DNA from: Bacteroidota bacterium
Lineage (GTDB): Bacteria > Bacteroidota > Bacteroidia > Flavobacteriales > Flavobacteriaceae
Assembly: GCA_018335575.1 (NCBI GenBank)
Contig: JAGXRT010000051.1
Span: 1-34,163, forward strand
Direction of reading: 5' to 3'
Length of the DNA stretch: 34,163 nt
The translations under genes were made by a program, and so were the position numbers. Each line of letters opens with the position of its first letter. Position 1 is the stretch's first letter. This document shows, piece after piece, positions 17,617 through 27,832 of this stretch. The notes beneath the pieces are model-generated. The model saw only the letters and a list, made by a program, of their open reading frames with translations. It made no database searches and was not told where the DNA came from.

Positions 17617-18360
17617 TTAAATAGCTGAAAAATAAATATTAAGTATTGCTTTTGCGTAATGACTGGCAATTTCGTTAGCAAATCTTTGAAAGTCGATGTG
17701 TGAGTTGTCCATTGCTTTATCAGAAATAATTCTAATAATTGAAAAAGGAATATTGTACTCATAACATACTTGAGCAATGGCCGCACCTTCCATTTCAACA
17801 CAATCGGCCTCAGGTATTTGTATTAATAATTTATCAATTTTATTCTTAGAACTGATAAATTGATCTCCGCTTAAAATAGTTCCGATTAGATGTTTTGGAT
17901 TAAATATTTCGAATGGTTCTGATTTTTCTTTAGGAATATAGTTGTTAAAATTCGCAACAAAATCAACACAAGCATTAACCAAATCGTTATTTAATACAAT
18001 TTCAAAACCCTTTTTATTTAATAATGGAATTTCAAACTTTTGATACAAAGGTGATGCATCCATATCGTGTTGATAAAGCGTTTTTCCAACAACAATATCG
18101 CCAATATTTAGATTTTTATTTAATGCGCCTGCAACACCGGTAAATATGATTTCGCGCAATTTATAATCATTAATCAATTGTGTGGCAGTAACAGCAGCGG
18201 CTACTTTTCCCCAGCGCGAAAAAACCAACACTACTTCTTGATTAAATAAAACTCCTTCGTAATAAACGCGTTTTCCTTTGGTTGTGATCTTAGTTTGTTG
18301 AAGTTCATTAAGTAGCTCTTGCATTTCTTCGCGCATGGCGCTAATAATACCAATTTTCAT
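17617..18360 (-). CDS. mtnN: 5'-methylthioadenosine/S-adenosylhomocysteine nucleosidase
   Basis: A 247-residue nucleoside phosphorylase-fold enzyme that cleaves adenine from methylthioadenosine and S-adenosylhomocysteine, clearing inhibitory by-products of SAM use. The start MKIGIISAMREEM carries the acid E12. FTGVAGALN (73-81) is the phosphate/ribose loop, CVEMEGAA (187-194) holds E191, and SDKA places the catalytic D214. It is slightly longer than the E. coli enzyme, with an insertion around 137-157. It lies 7 bases after the lolD-like gene and is co-transcribed with it; the pairing has no obvious functional logic. Confidence 0.92.
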   Translation of the reverse strand: MKIGIISAMREEMQELLNELQQTKITTKGKRVYYEGVLFNQEVVLVFSRWGKVAAAVTATQLINDYKLREIIFTGVAGALNKNLNIGDIVVGKTLYQHDMDASPLYQKFEIPLLNKKGFEIVLNNDLVNACVDFVANFNNYIPKEKSEPFEIFNPKHLIGTILSGDQFISSKNKIDKLLIQIPEADCVEMEGAAIAQVCYEYNIPFSIIRIISDKAMDNSHIDFQRFANEIASHYAKAILNIYFSAI

Positions 18361-18367
18361 TACTTTA

Positions 18368-19033
18368 CTATGAATTAATTATTACACCATCTTTCATTTC
18401 AAACTTTTTATCAGCCATATTGGCCAGTTCTTTGTTGTGAGTTACAATTACAAATGTTTGTCCGAAATTGTCTCGTAAATCAAAGAAAAGTTGATGTAAA
18501 TTTTTTGCAGAAGTAGAATCTAAATTTCCGCTTGGCTCATCAGCAAAGATAACTGCCGGATTGTTAATTAATGCTCTGGCAACCGCAACTCGCTGTTGTT
18601 CTCCGCCAGAAAGTTCGTTGGGTTTATGGTTTATTCGATGTGATAATCCTAAAAAATTCAATAATTTTAGAGCTTCCTTTTCTACTTCTTTTTTGTTTCT
18701 ATTGGCAATAAATCCTGGAATACAAACATTTTCTAAAGCAGTAAACTCTGGTAATAATTGGTGAAACTGAAATATAAATCCGATGTGTTGATTTCTAAAT
18801 TTTGATAATTCTTTGTCGTTTAAATTTAAAACAGATTGCTGATTTATAGTTACACTAGTATTTGAATTAAGGTTGGGTAGATCGAGTGTTCCTAATATGT
18901 GTAATAAGGTTGTTTTTCCTGCACCCGACGGTCCTACAATGGCTACAACAGCACCTTTATCAATGGTAATATCAACGCCATTTAAAACGTGTACAGTACC
19001 GTATGATTTAAAAATATTTTTAGCCGAAATCAT
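18368..19033 (-). CDS. lolD: ABC transporter ATP-binding protein, LolD family
   Basis: A 221-residue ABC ATPase with Walker [10 protein letters not shown] (34-42), signature LSGGEQQR, Walker [13 protein letters not shown] and H-loop VTHN. The segment [17 protein letters not shown] is very close to the LolD pattern, so it probably powers release of lipoproteins from the inner membrane with LolC/E-type permeases encoded elsewhere; a MacB/FtsE-like relative is the alternative. An ATG at 19096 is in frame, but it lies inside the terminator hairpin of the upstream gene, and the added residues have no family match, so I chose 19033. Its partner permease is not adjacent, which is common in Bacteroidota. 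Confidence 0.85.
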   Translation of the reverse strand: MISAKNIFKSYGTVHVLNGVDITIDKGAVVAIVGPSGAGKTTLLHILGTLDLPNLNSNTSVTINQQSVLNLNDKELSKFRNQHIGFIFQFHQLLPEFTALENVCIPGFIANRNKKEVEKEALKLLNFLGLSHRINHKPNELSGGEQQRVAVARALINNPAVIFADEPSGNLDSTSAKNLHQLFFDLRDNFGQTFVIVTHNKELANMADKKFEMKDGVIINS

Positions 19034-19063
19034 TAACGTATTATAATAGTTAAAAACAAAAAT

Positions 19064-19093
19064 AAAAAAAGAGAAGTGATTATCTTCTCTTTT
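19064..19093 (-). terminator. Rho-independent terminator of the DUF5916 gene
   Basis: On the minus strand the 10-bp stem AAAAGAGAAG/CTTCTCTTTT with a 7-base loop is followed by a T-rich run. It begins 8 bases after the DUF5916 stop and rules out the long start of the following lolD-like gene. Confidence 0.85.
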
Positions 19094-19101
19094 CAATTTA
19101 T

Positions 19102-21546
19102 TTATGAGTTTTTCTTTTTTAAACGGTTGTAATCTAAAAAATAAACCAATCTCAATGAAAATAAATGTTCAGTTGGTTGATTAAATAAGTCATCGAGGTT
19201 TTCGCTAAAATTTAAATAAGCGTTTGATGTCTCATTAAAAATTGAATTTCTGTATAAGGCAATAATTTGACTTCCAGGTGCAAATTCCCAATTGTATTTT
19301 AAATCAAAATTCCATGAATTGTAATTAATATCATGATTAGCTGAATATGAATTAGGTATTAATTCTCCATTTAGGGCTAAATCATAAAATTGCTCATCGT
19401 ACTGAACTGGAGTCCAATTATGTCTAAACGATAATGTTAAAGCTGATTTTGTACTGAAATTATATTGTCCAGAAATAGAATTGGTATACGTTTCAGAATC
19501 GCGTTCGCCAAAAATAATTCTCGAACCAACATCATTAACATAACCATTTTCATTTTTAACAAAGCGTGTTTGTAAGGAATAAAACATTGATAAATTATTG
19601 TTAAAACGATATCTAGGCGAAATATTTAAATGAAATCTGTTTGATGAATCGTCATAACGATGTGTAAAATAAGCTCTTACATCAATAGCTGTTTTTTTTC
19701 GGTAATCTGTTGAAATAAAGTTAGATAACTCAAATCTTGAATTCGCTTTATAATACCTGCCGTCTGTTCTTGGTTCGTTAAAATCGTATTGATTTCCAAT
19801 ACTGGTTTCAATATTACCTCCAAAAGTAAACTGCTTTTTAGTTGTGGCAAAATAATTTAATTCCAACCGGTTTCCACTGTATTTATTTGGATTAAATCTG
19901 TAATTCGTTCTTGCTTCTAATTGAATTCTAAAGGCGTTAAAATTTTTGGTAGGTTCAAATATTCTGTATGATATTGCACCGAAATAATTTATAAAGTTGT
20001 TGTTTCTTTGAAAGCCTAAGTCACGTTTATTAAAATTTTCGTCATTAAAAAAAGTGCCTAAGTTGTACTCAAAATTACCACTTACCCTTTCAAGACGTAA
20101 AAAGCCCCCAACGCCTAAATTTTTGTTGTCCGGATCATCAAATATTTTACTTACTATAGCATCACCTCTTACATTAAATGTATTGCTTTTATTAGTAACA
20201 TTAAAGATTAAACCGCTTACATTGGCATCTCTAAAATCACCAACCCTAGTAACATTGGTATTTATAAAACTAACGGATGAGTTTTTATTAAACTGTTGAT
20301 CTAAAACTACAATGTTGTAATTGGCAAGGGGTTCTACAGTAACTTTTCTGTACGTTAAATCTGATTCATTTTTAATGGTTGCTTCTGTTTTTTCTGTTAT
20401 GGCATTAAAAACACCTATACCTAAACCGTTTTTGGTTCTTCCAGATAGTTTTAAAGCATTTAACATCGTTACTTTTTCCGGATAATCAATAACTGTTTCG
20501 TTATTGTTAAGCAGTATATCATCTTCAGAAAGCGAAGCGTTTCCGCCAATTCTTCTGGAATAAAATAGATTACCTTTATTAAAAAGCTCTGTTCCTTCAT
20601 TAAAAAAACTTCTTTTTTCTGAATAATTCTGTTCAAACGGCCCTAGGTTTAATTCTGTTGCATCAAAATCGGTTTGACTAAAATCGGGTATTAAAGTTGC
20701 GTCAATGGTAAAACTATCGTTTATACCATACTTTAAGTCTAAACCAACACTGTAATCAGTTGAAGTACTACCATCGTATTTTATTAGTGTTGAGGAAGCG
20801 TATGGGAAAAAACTTAAACGTGTAGGCGTGTCAATTTTTGTAATTCCTTTTAGAAGACCAGAGTAAAGCGTATAAGAACCTTTTGTTTTGTCTACAAAAT
20901 TCCATGAGTATTTTTCTTTTAAGCTTTGGATACTTCTTGCAAAGTTTATTCCCCAAACCTGATTTTCTTGATTTGAAAATCGCAAATTTAAGTACGGAAT
21001 TTTCATTTCTACTACCCATCCATCATCATTAATTTTTACGCTGCTGTCCCAAACGGCATTCCAAGAAAAATCTTCATTTCCGTTTATAACTTTAGCATCT
21101 GCTTGTGATCCAGAACTGAAAACAACAAATGCAACATCGTTTAATGCATCATTATTTGGATTAATTACAACAAAAAAATAATCGGCTTGCCCAAAATTAT
21201 CCCGTCCATTAACTTCCATTGGAATGGAAGACACATCATCATCATATAAATAAGCCCCAATATATATGGCTTCTTCAGTATAGGTTATTTTTACTTCCGT
21301 TTTTTTTGAATTTGGGGCTGGCTTTCCGCTGCCTGGTTCAAACATGGTAAAATCGGTTGCGCTTTCTAAGGTACTCCAAATAGGTTCGTCTAAAACACCA
21401 TCTATTTTTATTGGCTCGTTAGCTTTAGTGGTATTTAATATTTTTTTATTAGTTAAATAATTATTGTTTTCTTTTTGTAACTGACTAAAAATGAGGGTGT
21501 TTTTTAAAATAAATACAATAAGAATTAGTGGTTTTATTATTTTCAT
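19102..21546 (-). CDS. DUF5916 protein: CBM9-like domain plus outer-membrane beta-barrel
   Basis: An 814-residue secreted protein. A signal peptide (about 1-21, [16 protein letters not shown]) is followed by a CBM9-like beta-sandwich at about 43-230. It opens with [16 protein letters not shown], the hallmark of this fold, and contains a WVVEMKIPY segment. The remaining 570 residues alternate polar and hydrophobic residues and end in a barrel-like strand ([14 protein letters not shown]), consistent with an outer-membrane beta-barrel (DUF5916). Such proteins are sometimes labelled hydrolases, but I see no catalytic motif. A likely role is surface carbohydrate binding or uptake, which is inferred. 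No SusC/D or glycoside hydrolase genes are nearby. It is divergent from sucC and ends at a strong terminator. Confidence 0.85.
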   Translation of the reverse strand: MKIIKPLILIVFILKNTLIFSQLQKENNNYLTNKKILNTTKANEPIKIDGVLDEPIWSTLESATDFTMFEPGSGKPAPNSKKTEVKITYTEEAIYIGAYLYDDDVSSIPMEVNGRDNFGQADYFFVVINPNNDALNDVAFVVFSSGSQADAKVINGNEDFSWNAVWDSSVKINDDGWVVEMKIPYLNLRFSNQENQVWGINFARSIQSLKEKYSWNFVDKTKGSYTLYSGLLKGITKIDTPTRLSFFPYASSTLIKYDGSTSTDYSVGLDLKYGINDSFTIDATLIPDFSQTDFDATELNLGPFEQNYSEKRSFFNEGTELFNKGNLFYSRRIGGNASLSEDDILLNNNETVIDYPEKVTMLNALKLSGRTKNGLGIGVFNAITEKTEATIKNESDLTYRKVTVEPLANYNIVVLDQQFNKNSSVSFINTNVTRVGDFRDANVSGLIFNVTNKSNTFNVRGDAIVSKIFDDPDNKNLGVGGFLRLERVSGNFEYNLGTFFNDENFNKRDLGFQRNNNFINYFGAISYRIFEPTKNFNAFRIQLEARTNYRFNPNKYSGNRLELNYFATTKKQFTFGGNIETSIGNQYDFNEPRTDGRYYKANSRFELSNFISTDYRKKTAIDVRAYFTHRYDDSSNRFHLNISPRYRFNNNLSMFYSLQTRFVKNENGYVNDVGSRIIFGERDSETYTNSISGQYNFSTKSALTLSFRHNWTPVQYDEQFYDLALNGELIPNSYSANHDINYNSWNFDLKYNWEFAPGSQIIALYRNSIFNETSNAYLNFSENLDDLFNQPTEHLFSLRLVYFLDYNRLKKKNS

Positions 21547-21699
21547 TGGGTTCGTTTTCCGATTCGATTCACAAAGATTCCAAATTTTAAGTTAAAAGTG
21601 ACCAACTATTTTGTTAAAATTTCTTTAAAGATTTTTTAGTTAACAATTTGTTGTTATAATCTTTTGAAAAAAATGTTCTGATGTTCTAAAATTGATTAG

Positions 21700-21707
21700 T
21701 ACTTTTG
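21700..21707 (+). promoter_or_regulatory. -7 promoter box of sucC (TACTTTTG)
   Basis: A perfect TAnnTTTG match 23 bases before the sucC ATG at 21731. It lies downstream of an in-frame ATG at 21692 and so argues against that longer start. No -33 TTG at the usual spacing. Confidence 0.5.
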
Positions 21708-21730
21708 TGCAAAATTTAAACAGTTTTACA

Positions 21731-22927
21731 ATGAATTTACACGAATATCAAGGAAAAGAAATATTGAGCAGTTTCGGAGTTAGAATACAACGCGGAATTG
21801 TTGCAGATAATCATTTAAAAGCCGTTGAAGCAGCTAAGCAACTTTCTGTTGAAACAGGAACAAGTTGGTGGGTTGTTAAAGCACAGATTCATGCTGGTGG
21901 ACGAGGAAAAGGAGGAGGCGTAAAATTAGCTAAATCATTACAAGATGTTGAAATGCATGCTAAAAATATCATAGGTATGATGTTGATAACTCCTCAAACT
22001 TCTGCCGAAGGTAAAAAAGTAAATCAGGTATTAATTGCAGAAGATGTTTACTATCCTGGTGAATCTCAGCATGAAGAGTTTTACATGTCCGTTCTTTTAA
22101 ACAGAGCAACTGGCAAAAACATGATAATGTATTCTACAGAAGGAGGAATGGATATTGAAACAGTTGCAGAAGAAACACCTCATTTAATTTTCACTGAAGA
22201 AATAGATCCATCCTTAGGTTTAATGCCATTTCAAGCGCGTAAAATTGCTTTTAACTTAGGTTTATCTGGTGATGCATTTAAAGACATGGTTAAGTTTGTG
22301 TCTAGTTTATACACTGCATATATAAATGCTGATGCTTCATTGTTTGAAATTAATCCGGTGTTAAAAACATCAGACAATAAAATCTTAGCAGTTGATGCTA
22401 AGGTTACCATAGATGATAGTGCTATGTTCCGTCATAAAGATTATTTAAACTTAAGAGATTTACGTGAAGAAAATCCGATTGAAGTTGAAGCAAATGCAGT
22501 TGGGTTAAATTATGTGGCCCTAGACGGAAATGTTGGATGTATGGTAAACGGTGCCGGATTAGCTATGAGTACTATGGATTTAATAAAACAGTCGGGTGGA
22601 GAACCAGCTAATTTCTTAGATGTAGGTGGTACAGCTGATGCAGAACGCGTAGAAACTGGATTCCGTATCATTCTTAAAGATCCAAAAGTAAAAGCTATTT
22701 TAGTTAATATTTTTGGAGGTATTGTTCGTTGTGACCGTGTTGCTCAGGGAATTGTGGATGCATATAAAAATATGGGTGACGATATTAAAGTGCCAATTAT
22801 TGTACGTTTACAAGGTACTAATGCTACTGAAGCCAAAGTATTAATTGATCAAAGCGGATTGGCAGTTCATTCTGTTGTTGAATTCCAGGAAGCGGCAGAT
22901 AAAGTAAAAGAAGTTTTAGCTTTCTAA
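21731..22927 (+). CDS. sucC: ADP-forming succinate--CoA ligase, beta subunit
   Basis: A 398-residue ATP-grasp subunit of succinyl-CoA synthetase, the TCA step that makes ATP (or GTP) from succinyl-CoA. It starts [12 protein letters not shown], the standard SucC N-terminus. [14 protein letters not shown] forms the nucleotide loop, FEINPV holds a magnesium ligand region, and [11 protein letters not shown] is the succinate/phosphate loop. Length and ends agree with the family. The alpha subunit gene sucD is not adjacent, which is usual in Flavobacteriaceae. A longer in-frame start at 21692 was rejected because it precedes the promoter box and adds unrelated residues. Confidence 0.96.
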   Translation: MNLHEYQGKEILSSFGVRIQRGIVADNHLKAVEAAKQLSVETGTSWWVVKAQIHAGGRGKGGGVKLAKSLQDVEMHAKNIIGMMLITPQTSAEGKKVNQVLIAEDVYYPGESQHEEFYMSVLLNRATGKNMIMYSTEGGMDIETVAEETPHLIFTEEIDPSLGLMPFQARKIAFNLGLSGDAFKDMVKFVSSLYTAYINADASLFEINPVLKTSDNKILAVDAKVTIDDSAMFRHKDYLNLRDLREENPIEVEANAVGLNYVALDGNVGCMVNGAGLAMSTMDLIKQSGGEPANFLDVGGTADAERVETGFRIILKDPKVKAILVNIFGGIVRCDRVAQGIVDAYKNMGDDIKVPIIVRLQGTNATEAKVLIDQSGLAVHSVVEFQEAADKVKEVLAF

Positions 22928-22946
22928 GACATAATTTTAATATAAT

Positions 22947-22975
22947 AAAAAAATCCCGCTTTAGCGGGATTTTTT
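22947..22975. terminator. Bidirectional terminator between sucC and the M14 peptidase gene
   Basis: The GC-rich stem TCCCGC/GCGGGA, extended by A/T pairs (22951-22959 and 22964-22972) around a TTTA loop, has seven As to the left and six Ts to the right. It can stop both convergent transcripts. Confidence 0.92.
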
Positions 22976-22990
22976 ATGTTGAAGAAATGG

Positions 22991-25516
22991 TTACATTAAA
23001 TGTCCAAAGAATATTATATTCATAATTATTTTTTCAGTACCTAACCAAAATGCTCTGAAATTTCCATTGTCTGTTAAACCTACAACTTTTCCACGACCTA
23101 AATTTTCCACTTTAAATGGAAGTGTTTGTGCAATAGCTTTTAAATTTTCTTTTGAAATATAGCCGCTAATTAACGGATATTTAGTGTATTGTATTGGATG
23201 TTTAAAGTTGGTTGAATCGGGTTCTATAAAAATTTCTGTATCTCTAAAGAAAGCCATTTTAGCAGTTGGTAATCCAAAATTTATAGGATGACTTCGATCT
23301 AATTCAACTTCAAAAATTGCACCGCCAATTTCTTGCGCTCCTCTATATTCTCTGCGTTGTTCAAACGAAACATTTTTAGTTTCGGGCTTCACTTTTTTAA
23401 ATGACACATTCAGTAATTTCATATCACTTAAGACTTTTACAGCATTTTTATATCCTACTAAAATTCCGCCATTTTGTACAAAATCTCTCAATTTATCGGC
23501 AACAACAATATCAAATTTTCCAGAAAATGAAGGAATAATTATTGTTGTATAATTTGTTAAATTAATTCTTGAAATTCTACTGATATCAATTTTTGTGATG
23601 TTCATTTCATTTCTTTTGTCAAACAAATGCCAAAGCTCACCTGCATCGTATCCAGAAATTCCATCGCCAATTATCATAGCTATTTTAGGTTGTTTTCTAA
23701 GACTGCTAAAATTTGGACTTCCTAAATCAATACCTTCTGTTAAACTCGTTTCAGTAGGAATAATTTCTATTTCTGTTTCTATAGCCAGATTACTTAAGAA
23801 TTCATGTAATTCATTAGGTGTAAGAGATTGATTCTGAACAGGGATTTGAATAGTTCCAAAGTCAAAATCAGTATTGTTTTGTTTAAATGTTTTCATCGAT
23901 GTTTTAACCCGAATCCCTTTAGCCAAAATTTTATTTAAAGCCTTTGGTGAGTTGTAGTTGTGCCATTGAAACAAATAAGCGACCTCGCTTTTTGCGAATG
24001 GTTTAGGTTTGCTGTAGGTAAAATCTGTTATTTCAGTACCAATAAATTTTGAAGAAGAAATGCTGTCAAATGCTACATTATATGCTAATGGTAATGTCCA
24101 AGTTGAAATGTCGTAAAATAAGCTGTCAGCAAATTTAGTGCGTTTTTCAAACATCGATTTAATTAACAAATAATGTTTTTGTTCTAAAGGAATTACAAAG
24201 CTATTTTTTTTAGTAAAGGTTTTCCCTTTTACAGTATAATCATTATTCAGTTGATGAATTTTGATTTGATGTTGATTTAAAGTTTGTGCCAATAAGTTTG
24301 CTTTTTTTAAATCATAATTATCTGAAAAAACGAGGGCTTTAGTTTTATCAGTTGTTGCTTTTTTATGGGCATCAATATAAAAATTACGTTGATAATTTAA
24401 TAAGGTAGTACGTAAGCTTGTGCCAGCTTCCAATGTAGCTAAAGTGCTGATGAATTGATTTTTAATAGCTTGTGAAAAGCTTAAAACTCCATTTTCTGAT
24501 TGTTGTGCAATGCCACTTACCCGTGCTTGTTCAAATAGAATGCCGATACCTCCATTAATGTCTGGATAAGTAGAGCCTTTACCATAATAAAAATCATCAA
24601 AATTTTCTTCGGTAAAATAAGTTGATCCAATTTTATCCAAATTTTTAGCAAAATAAGTTGAAATTTCTTTGGTTAATTGTTGGTTTAAAACGGGTGTTAA
24701 AGGGTGTGTGCCAGAAGGGACACCAGGTTGAAAAAAGTAGGTTGCATTAGTTCCCATTTCGTGAAAATCAGTCAAGATATTGGGATACCACTCATGAAAT
24801 GATTTTATACGAACTTTAGATTCTGGTTGTTGAGCAACCAACCAATCCCTGTTTAAATCAAACCAATAATGATTGGTTCTTCCGCCAGGCCATGCTTCGT
24901 TAAATTCTCGGTCGTTTGAATCCGTATTTAGATAATCACTTTTATGCATATTTACCCATGATGAAAATCGTTGATATCCATCAGGGTTAAGCGATGGATC
25001 TAATAAAATAATAGTTTTATCCAGCATTTCATCGATTTTAGGGCCTTCGGCCGCAGCTAAATAATAAGCTAAAAGTACGCTAGCATTTATTCCGCTTGAT
25101 TCATTACCATGTACTGAAAACCCTTGATAAATAACCAATGGCATTGATGAAATATCTAATTTTTTGGATTGTTCAATATCAGTTAATTTAAGATGATCTG
25201 CTTTTAGATTATCTAGTTGAGCAATATTTTTTGGTGATGAAATCGTAATTAAAACCAAAGGTCTTTTTTCATGGGTATAACCTTTAATTTCAATTAAAAA
25301 TCTATTTGAAATGCTTGATAACTTTGTAATATAACCAAGAACTTGATCATGGGATGGATGCCATTCACCAACTTGAAATCCAAAATAACGTTCAGGAGTT
25401 GGGATGGACTGGTTATAGCTAACATTTTGCGGTAAGAAATATGATAACTCTTTTGGGTTTTGAGCTATCAGGTTGATACTAGAGAAAAGTACGTAAACTA
25501 AAAAATATTTTTTCAT
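22991..25516 (-). CDS. M14-family zinc carboxypeptidase with C-terminal amidotransferase-like domain
   Basis: An 841-residue secreted metallopeptidase. A signal peptide (about 1-18, ending LIAQ) leads to an M14 domain at about 40-370. Zinc ligands are H136 and E139 (SVHGNESSG) and H252 (TDFHEMG); substrate Arg223 is in LNRDW, and the catalytic Glu is in LFEQARVSG near residue 338. A central region of about 200 residues follows. Residues about 605-710 (KIAMIGDGISGYDAGELW, then TIIIPSF and VQNGGILVGY) resemble a class-I glutamine-amidotransferase fold without an obvious nucleophile Cys. It probably trims peptides in the periplasm or outside the cell. It is a single-gene unit between two terminators. 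Confidence 0.88.
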   Translation of the reverse strand: MKKYFLVYVLFSSINLIAQNPKELSYFLPQNVSYNQSIPTPERYFGFQVGEWHPSHDQVLGYITKLSSISNRFLIEIKGYTHEKRPLVLITISSPKNIAQLDNLKADHLKLTDIEQSKKLDISSMPLVIYQGFSVHGNESSGINASVLLAYYLAAAEGPKIDEMLDKTIILLDPSLNPDGYQRFSSWVNMHKSDYLNTDSNDREFNEAWPGGRTNHYWFDLNRDWLVAQQPESKVRIKSFHEWYPNILTDFHEMGTNATYFFQPGVPSGTHPLTPVLNQQLTKEISTYFAKNLDKIGSTYFTEENFDDFYYGKGSTYPDINGGIGILFEQARVSGIAQQSENGVLSFSQAIKNQFISTLATLEAGTSLRTTLLNYQRNFYIDAHKKATTDKTKALVFSDNYDLKKANLLAQTLNQHQIKIHQLNNDYTVKGKTFTKKNSFVIPLEQKHYLLIKSMFEKRTKFADSLFYDISTWTLPLAYNVAFDSISSSKFIGTEITDFTYSKPKPFAKSEVAYLFQWHNYNSPKALNKILAKGIRVKTSMKTFKQNNTDFDFGTIQIPVQNQSLTPNELHEFLSNLAIETEIEIIPTETSLTEGIDLGSPNFSSLRKQPKIAMIIGDGISGYDAGELWHLFDKRNEMNITKIDISRISRINLTNYTTIIIPSFSGKFDIVVADKLRDFVQNGGILVGYKNAVKVLSDMKLLNVSFKKVKPETKNVSFEQRREYRGAQEIGGAIFEVELDRSHPINFGLPTAKMAFFRDTEIFIEPDSTNFKHPIQYTKYPLISGYISKENLKAIAQTLPFKVENLGRGKVVGLTDNGNFRAFWLGTEKIIMNIIFFGHLM

Positions 25517-25529
25517 GATTAGTGATTAT

Positions 25530-25554
25530 AAAAAAAACCACGCTAAAAGCGTGG
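25530..25554 (-). terminator. Rho-independent terminator of the DUF3276 gene
   Basis: On the minus strand, the stem CCACGC/GCGTGG with a 5-base loop is followed by eight Ts. It lies about 25 bases beyond the DUF3276 stop and just upstream of the M14 peptidase gene. Confidence 0.88.
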
Positions 25555-25578
25555 CTTAAAAGTAACAAAAAAATTATA

Positions 25579-25941
25579 TTAAATATCTTCGAATCGAACA
25601 TCAGTAAAATTTTCAGCTGACACTTCTTCATCAGAACTATTTTTTTTGAAGTCTTTTTGGTGACGCTCACTAATAACCTCTTCACCTTTTTCATCCAATA
25701 CAAAATCAGTAGCTGATTTTAAAATGTTTAAAAATTCTGCAAAATCTTCTTTATACAAGTAAATCTTGTGTTTTTTGTAATGGTACGAACCATCATCGTG
25801 TGTAAATTTTTTACTTTCGGTAATTGTTAAGTAGTAATCGTCTGCTTTAGTAGATCTTACATCAAAAAAATAGGTTCTTCTTCCTGCTCTCAGTATCTGT
25901 GAGAAAATTTCTTCTTGTTCTAAATTTTCATTTTCACTCAT
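25579..25941 (-). CDS. DUF3276 PUR-alpha-like nucleic-acid-binding protein
   Basis: A 120-residue protein. It starts with an acidic stretch (MSENENLEQEEIF), then SQILRAGRRTYFFDVR, followed by DYYLTITESKKF and HKIYLYKEDFAEFLNIL. This is the PUR repeat of DUF3276, the bacterial PUR-alpha-like family that binds single-stranded DNA or RNA. The tail is acidic (DEEVSAENFTDVRFEDI). The start at 25941 was chosen over an in-frame ATG at 25965 because the acidic opening is family-typical. A -33/-7 promoter pair stands directly upstream. The cellular target is unknown. Confidence 0.87.
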   Translation of the reverse strand: MSENENLEQEEIFSQILRAGRRTYFFDVRSTKADDYYLTITESKKFTHDDGSYHYKKHKIYLYKEDFAEFLNILKSATDFVLDEKGEEVISERHQKDFKKNSSDEEVSAENFTDVRFEDI

Positions 25942-25984
25942 AATATCGCTCTTTATAATTAACAAACTTGTTTAAAGTGTGACA

Positions 25985-26014
25985 CAAATCTAACAAAATA
26001 AATTGCTTTTACAA
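25985..26014 (-). promoter_or_regulatory. Promoter of the DUF3276 gene (TTG, 19 bases, TAGATTTG)
   Basis: The most complete promoter in the window. On the minus strand TTG (26012-26014) is followed after 19 bases by TAGATTTG (25985-25992), fitting the flavobacterial -33/-7 consensus. The predicted start leaves a leader of roughly 40 bases. Confidence 0.6.
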
Positions 26015-26058
26015 TACTCGTAATACAATTTATGCTTATTTAAAAAGATTCTAAATGC

Positions 26059-27810
26059 TTAGTTTTCGTGAGTTTGTTCATCGTATAAATCTTTATAGTA
26101 ACCATCAATCATAATTAACTCATCATGAGTGCCTTCTTGAATAATTTTACCATTATCCATTACTATTATTTTATCGGAATTTTTGGTTGAAGATATTCTA
26201 TGGCCTATAATAAGGGTTGTTCTTCCGGTTGAGAATTGATTTAAGTTTTGTAAAATTTGTTCTTCAGTTTCTGTATCTACGGCTGATAAGCAATCATCAA
26301 AAATTAAGATTGGAGGATTTTTGATTAAGGCCCTTGCAATGGAAACACGTTGTTTTTGACCTCCAGACAAGGTAATACCACGTTCTCCTAAAATGGTTTC
26401 ATAACCTTTTTTAAATTCAACAATGTTTTGATGAACATCAGCTAATTTAGCCGCTTCAATAATCTCTTCTTCGGTTGCATTTTCAGATCCAAACTTTATA
26501 TTGTTTGAAATGGTGTCAGAGAATAAAAACGAATCTTGAGGGACAAATCCTATTTGTTCTCTTAAACCATACAAGTGATGTTTTTTGATAGGAATATTAT
26601 CAATTAATATTTCGCCTTTATTAAGGTCGTATAATCGTGCAATTAGTTGTGCAATAGTTGATTTTCCTGCACCTGTTTTTCCTAAAATGGCTAAAGTTTT
26701 GCCTTGTTCTACCACAAATGAAACATTTTTAAGGGCTTCTATTTGGGTGTCATCATAAGTAAAGCTTACATTTTTAAATTCTATTTTACCTTTTATATCA
26801 GTTTTAAGGTCTGTAGTATTGATTATTTCAGGTTCGGTTTCTAAAAATTCATTGATTCGCTTTTGAGAAGCTTCTGCTTCTTGTATAATTGATGTTACCC
26901 ACCCAACAACTGCTACCGGCCATGTTAACATATTGATATAAATAATAAACTCCGCAATTACGCCTATAGTTTCAATTTTTCCGTCAATATAGCGCATTCC
27001 ACCCACATAAATCACCAATAAATTACTTACCCCTATTAGTAAAATCATCATTGGAAAAAATAATGCTTGCACTTTGTATAAATCGATATTTTTTTGTTTA
27101 CTATCATTGGCCAATACTTTAAACTCATTATAGGTTTGAGGTTCAATTCCGTATGATTTAATAACTCCTATCCCTGAAAATGTTTCTTGACTAAACGTAG
27201 TTAACTTTGATAAGTATTGCTGCACAATAGCACTTTTTTGATTGATAGAACGGCTTAAAACATAAATAGAATACGATAAAATTGGCAAAGGCAAAACCGT
27301 ATACAAAGTTAAAGAAGCGTCTATTCTTAACATGTTTGCAATCACAATTACAAATAAGGTAATCATGTTAATGGTATACATAATTGCTGGTCCAAAATAC
27401 ATTCTTACTTTACCAACATCTTCGCTAATTCTGTTCATTAAATCGCCTGTTCTGTTTTTTTTGTAGAAGTTTAGCGATAGTTTTTCATAATGTTTAAAAA
27501 TCTCATTTTTTAAATCAAACTCTATATAACGCGACATAACAATAATTAGCTGACGCATTAAAAAGGTAAATATTCCAGCTATTAATGTTGCACCAATAAT
27601 GAGTAAAATATTTATTAGTAAATCGTTTTTTACTGCTTCTAAAGTAATGTCTTTGTTTTTTAAATATTTTTCTACTACGGATAATGAATCACCAACCAAA
27701 CGAGGCGTTACCAATGAAAAAATGCGCGAAATTATGGTTATTACAATACCTGCTATTAAACGATAACGGTATTTATAAAAAAATTTATTTAAGTATTTTA
27801 AAGCGTTCAT
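26059..27810 (-). CDS. ABC exporter (fused membrane and ATPase domains)
   Basis: A 583-residue half-transporter of the MsbA/multidrug exporter type. A six-helix membrane domain spans about 15-315, with the coupling segment FYKKNRTGDLMNRISED near 115-131. The ATPase has Walker A GKTGAGKS (377-384), Q-loop FVPQDSFLF, signature LSGGQ (481-485), Walker B ILIFDD (501-506) and H-loop His537. The residue after the Walker B Asp, normally the catalytic Glu, is Asp506 (FDDCLSAVD). It may export lipids or drugs and dimerise with itself or a partner; the substrate is unknown. It diverges from the amino-acid dehydrogenase gene across an inverted repeat. Confidence 0.9.
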   Translation of the reverse strand: MNALKYLNKFFYKYRYRLIAGIVITIISRIFSLVTPRLVGDSLSVVEKYLKNKDITLEAVKNDLLINILLIIGATLIAGIFTFLMRQLIIVMSRYIEFDLKNEIFKHYEKLSLNFYKKNRTGDLMNRISEDVGKVRMYFGPAIMYTINMITLFVIVIANMLRIDASLTLYTVLPLPILSYSIYVLSRSINQKSAIVQQYLSKLTTFSQETFSGIGVIKSYGIEPQTYNEFKVLANDSKQKNIDLYKVQALFFPMMILLIGVSNLLVIYVGGMRYIDGKIETIGVIAEFIIYINMLTWPVAVVGWVTSIIQEAEASQKRINEFLETEPEIINTTDLKTDIKGKIEFKNVSFTYDDTQIEALKNVSFVVEQGKTLAILGKTGAGKSTIAQLIARLYDLNKGEILIDNIPIKKHHLYGLREQIGFVPQDSFLFSDTISNNIKFGSENATEEEIIEAAKLADVHQNIVEFKKGYETILGERGITLSGGQKQRVSIARALIKNPPILIFDDCLSAVDTETEEQILQNLNQFSTGRTTLIIGHRISSTKNSDKIIVMDNGKIIQEGTHDELIMIDGYYKDLYDEQTHEN

Positions 27811-27832
27811 TGAGTGCGTTTTAGTGTCTTTT

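Noticed and set aside
17595-17801. A 68-codon open frame overlapping the end of mtnN
   Set aside because: It is an alternative frame of mtnN, whose own frame is complete with all catalytic residues.
19034-19096. Upstream in-frame start of the lolD-like gene at 19096
   Set aside because: The start codon falls next to the terminator hairpin of the DUF5916 gene, and the extra residues translate the hairpin itself.
21692-21730. Upstream in-frame start of sucC at 21692
   Set aside because: The promoter box lies downstream of it, and [12 protein letters not shown] at 21731 is the standard SucC N-terminus.
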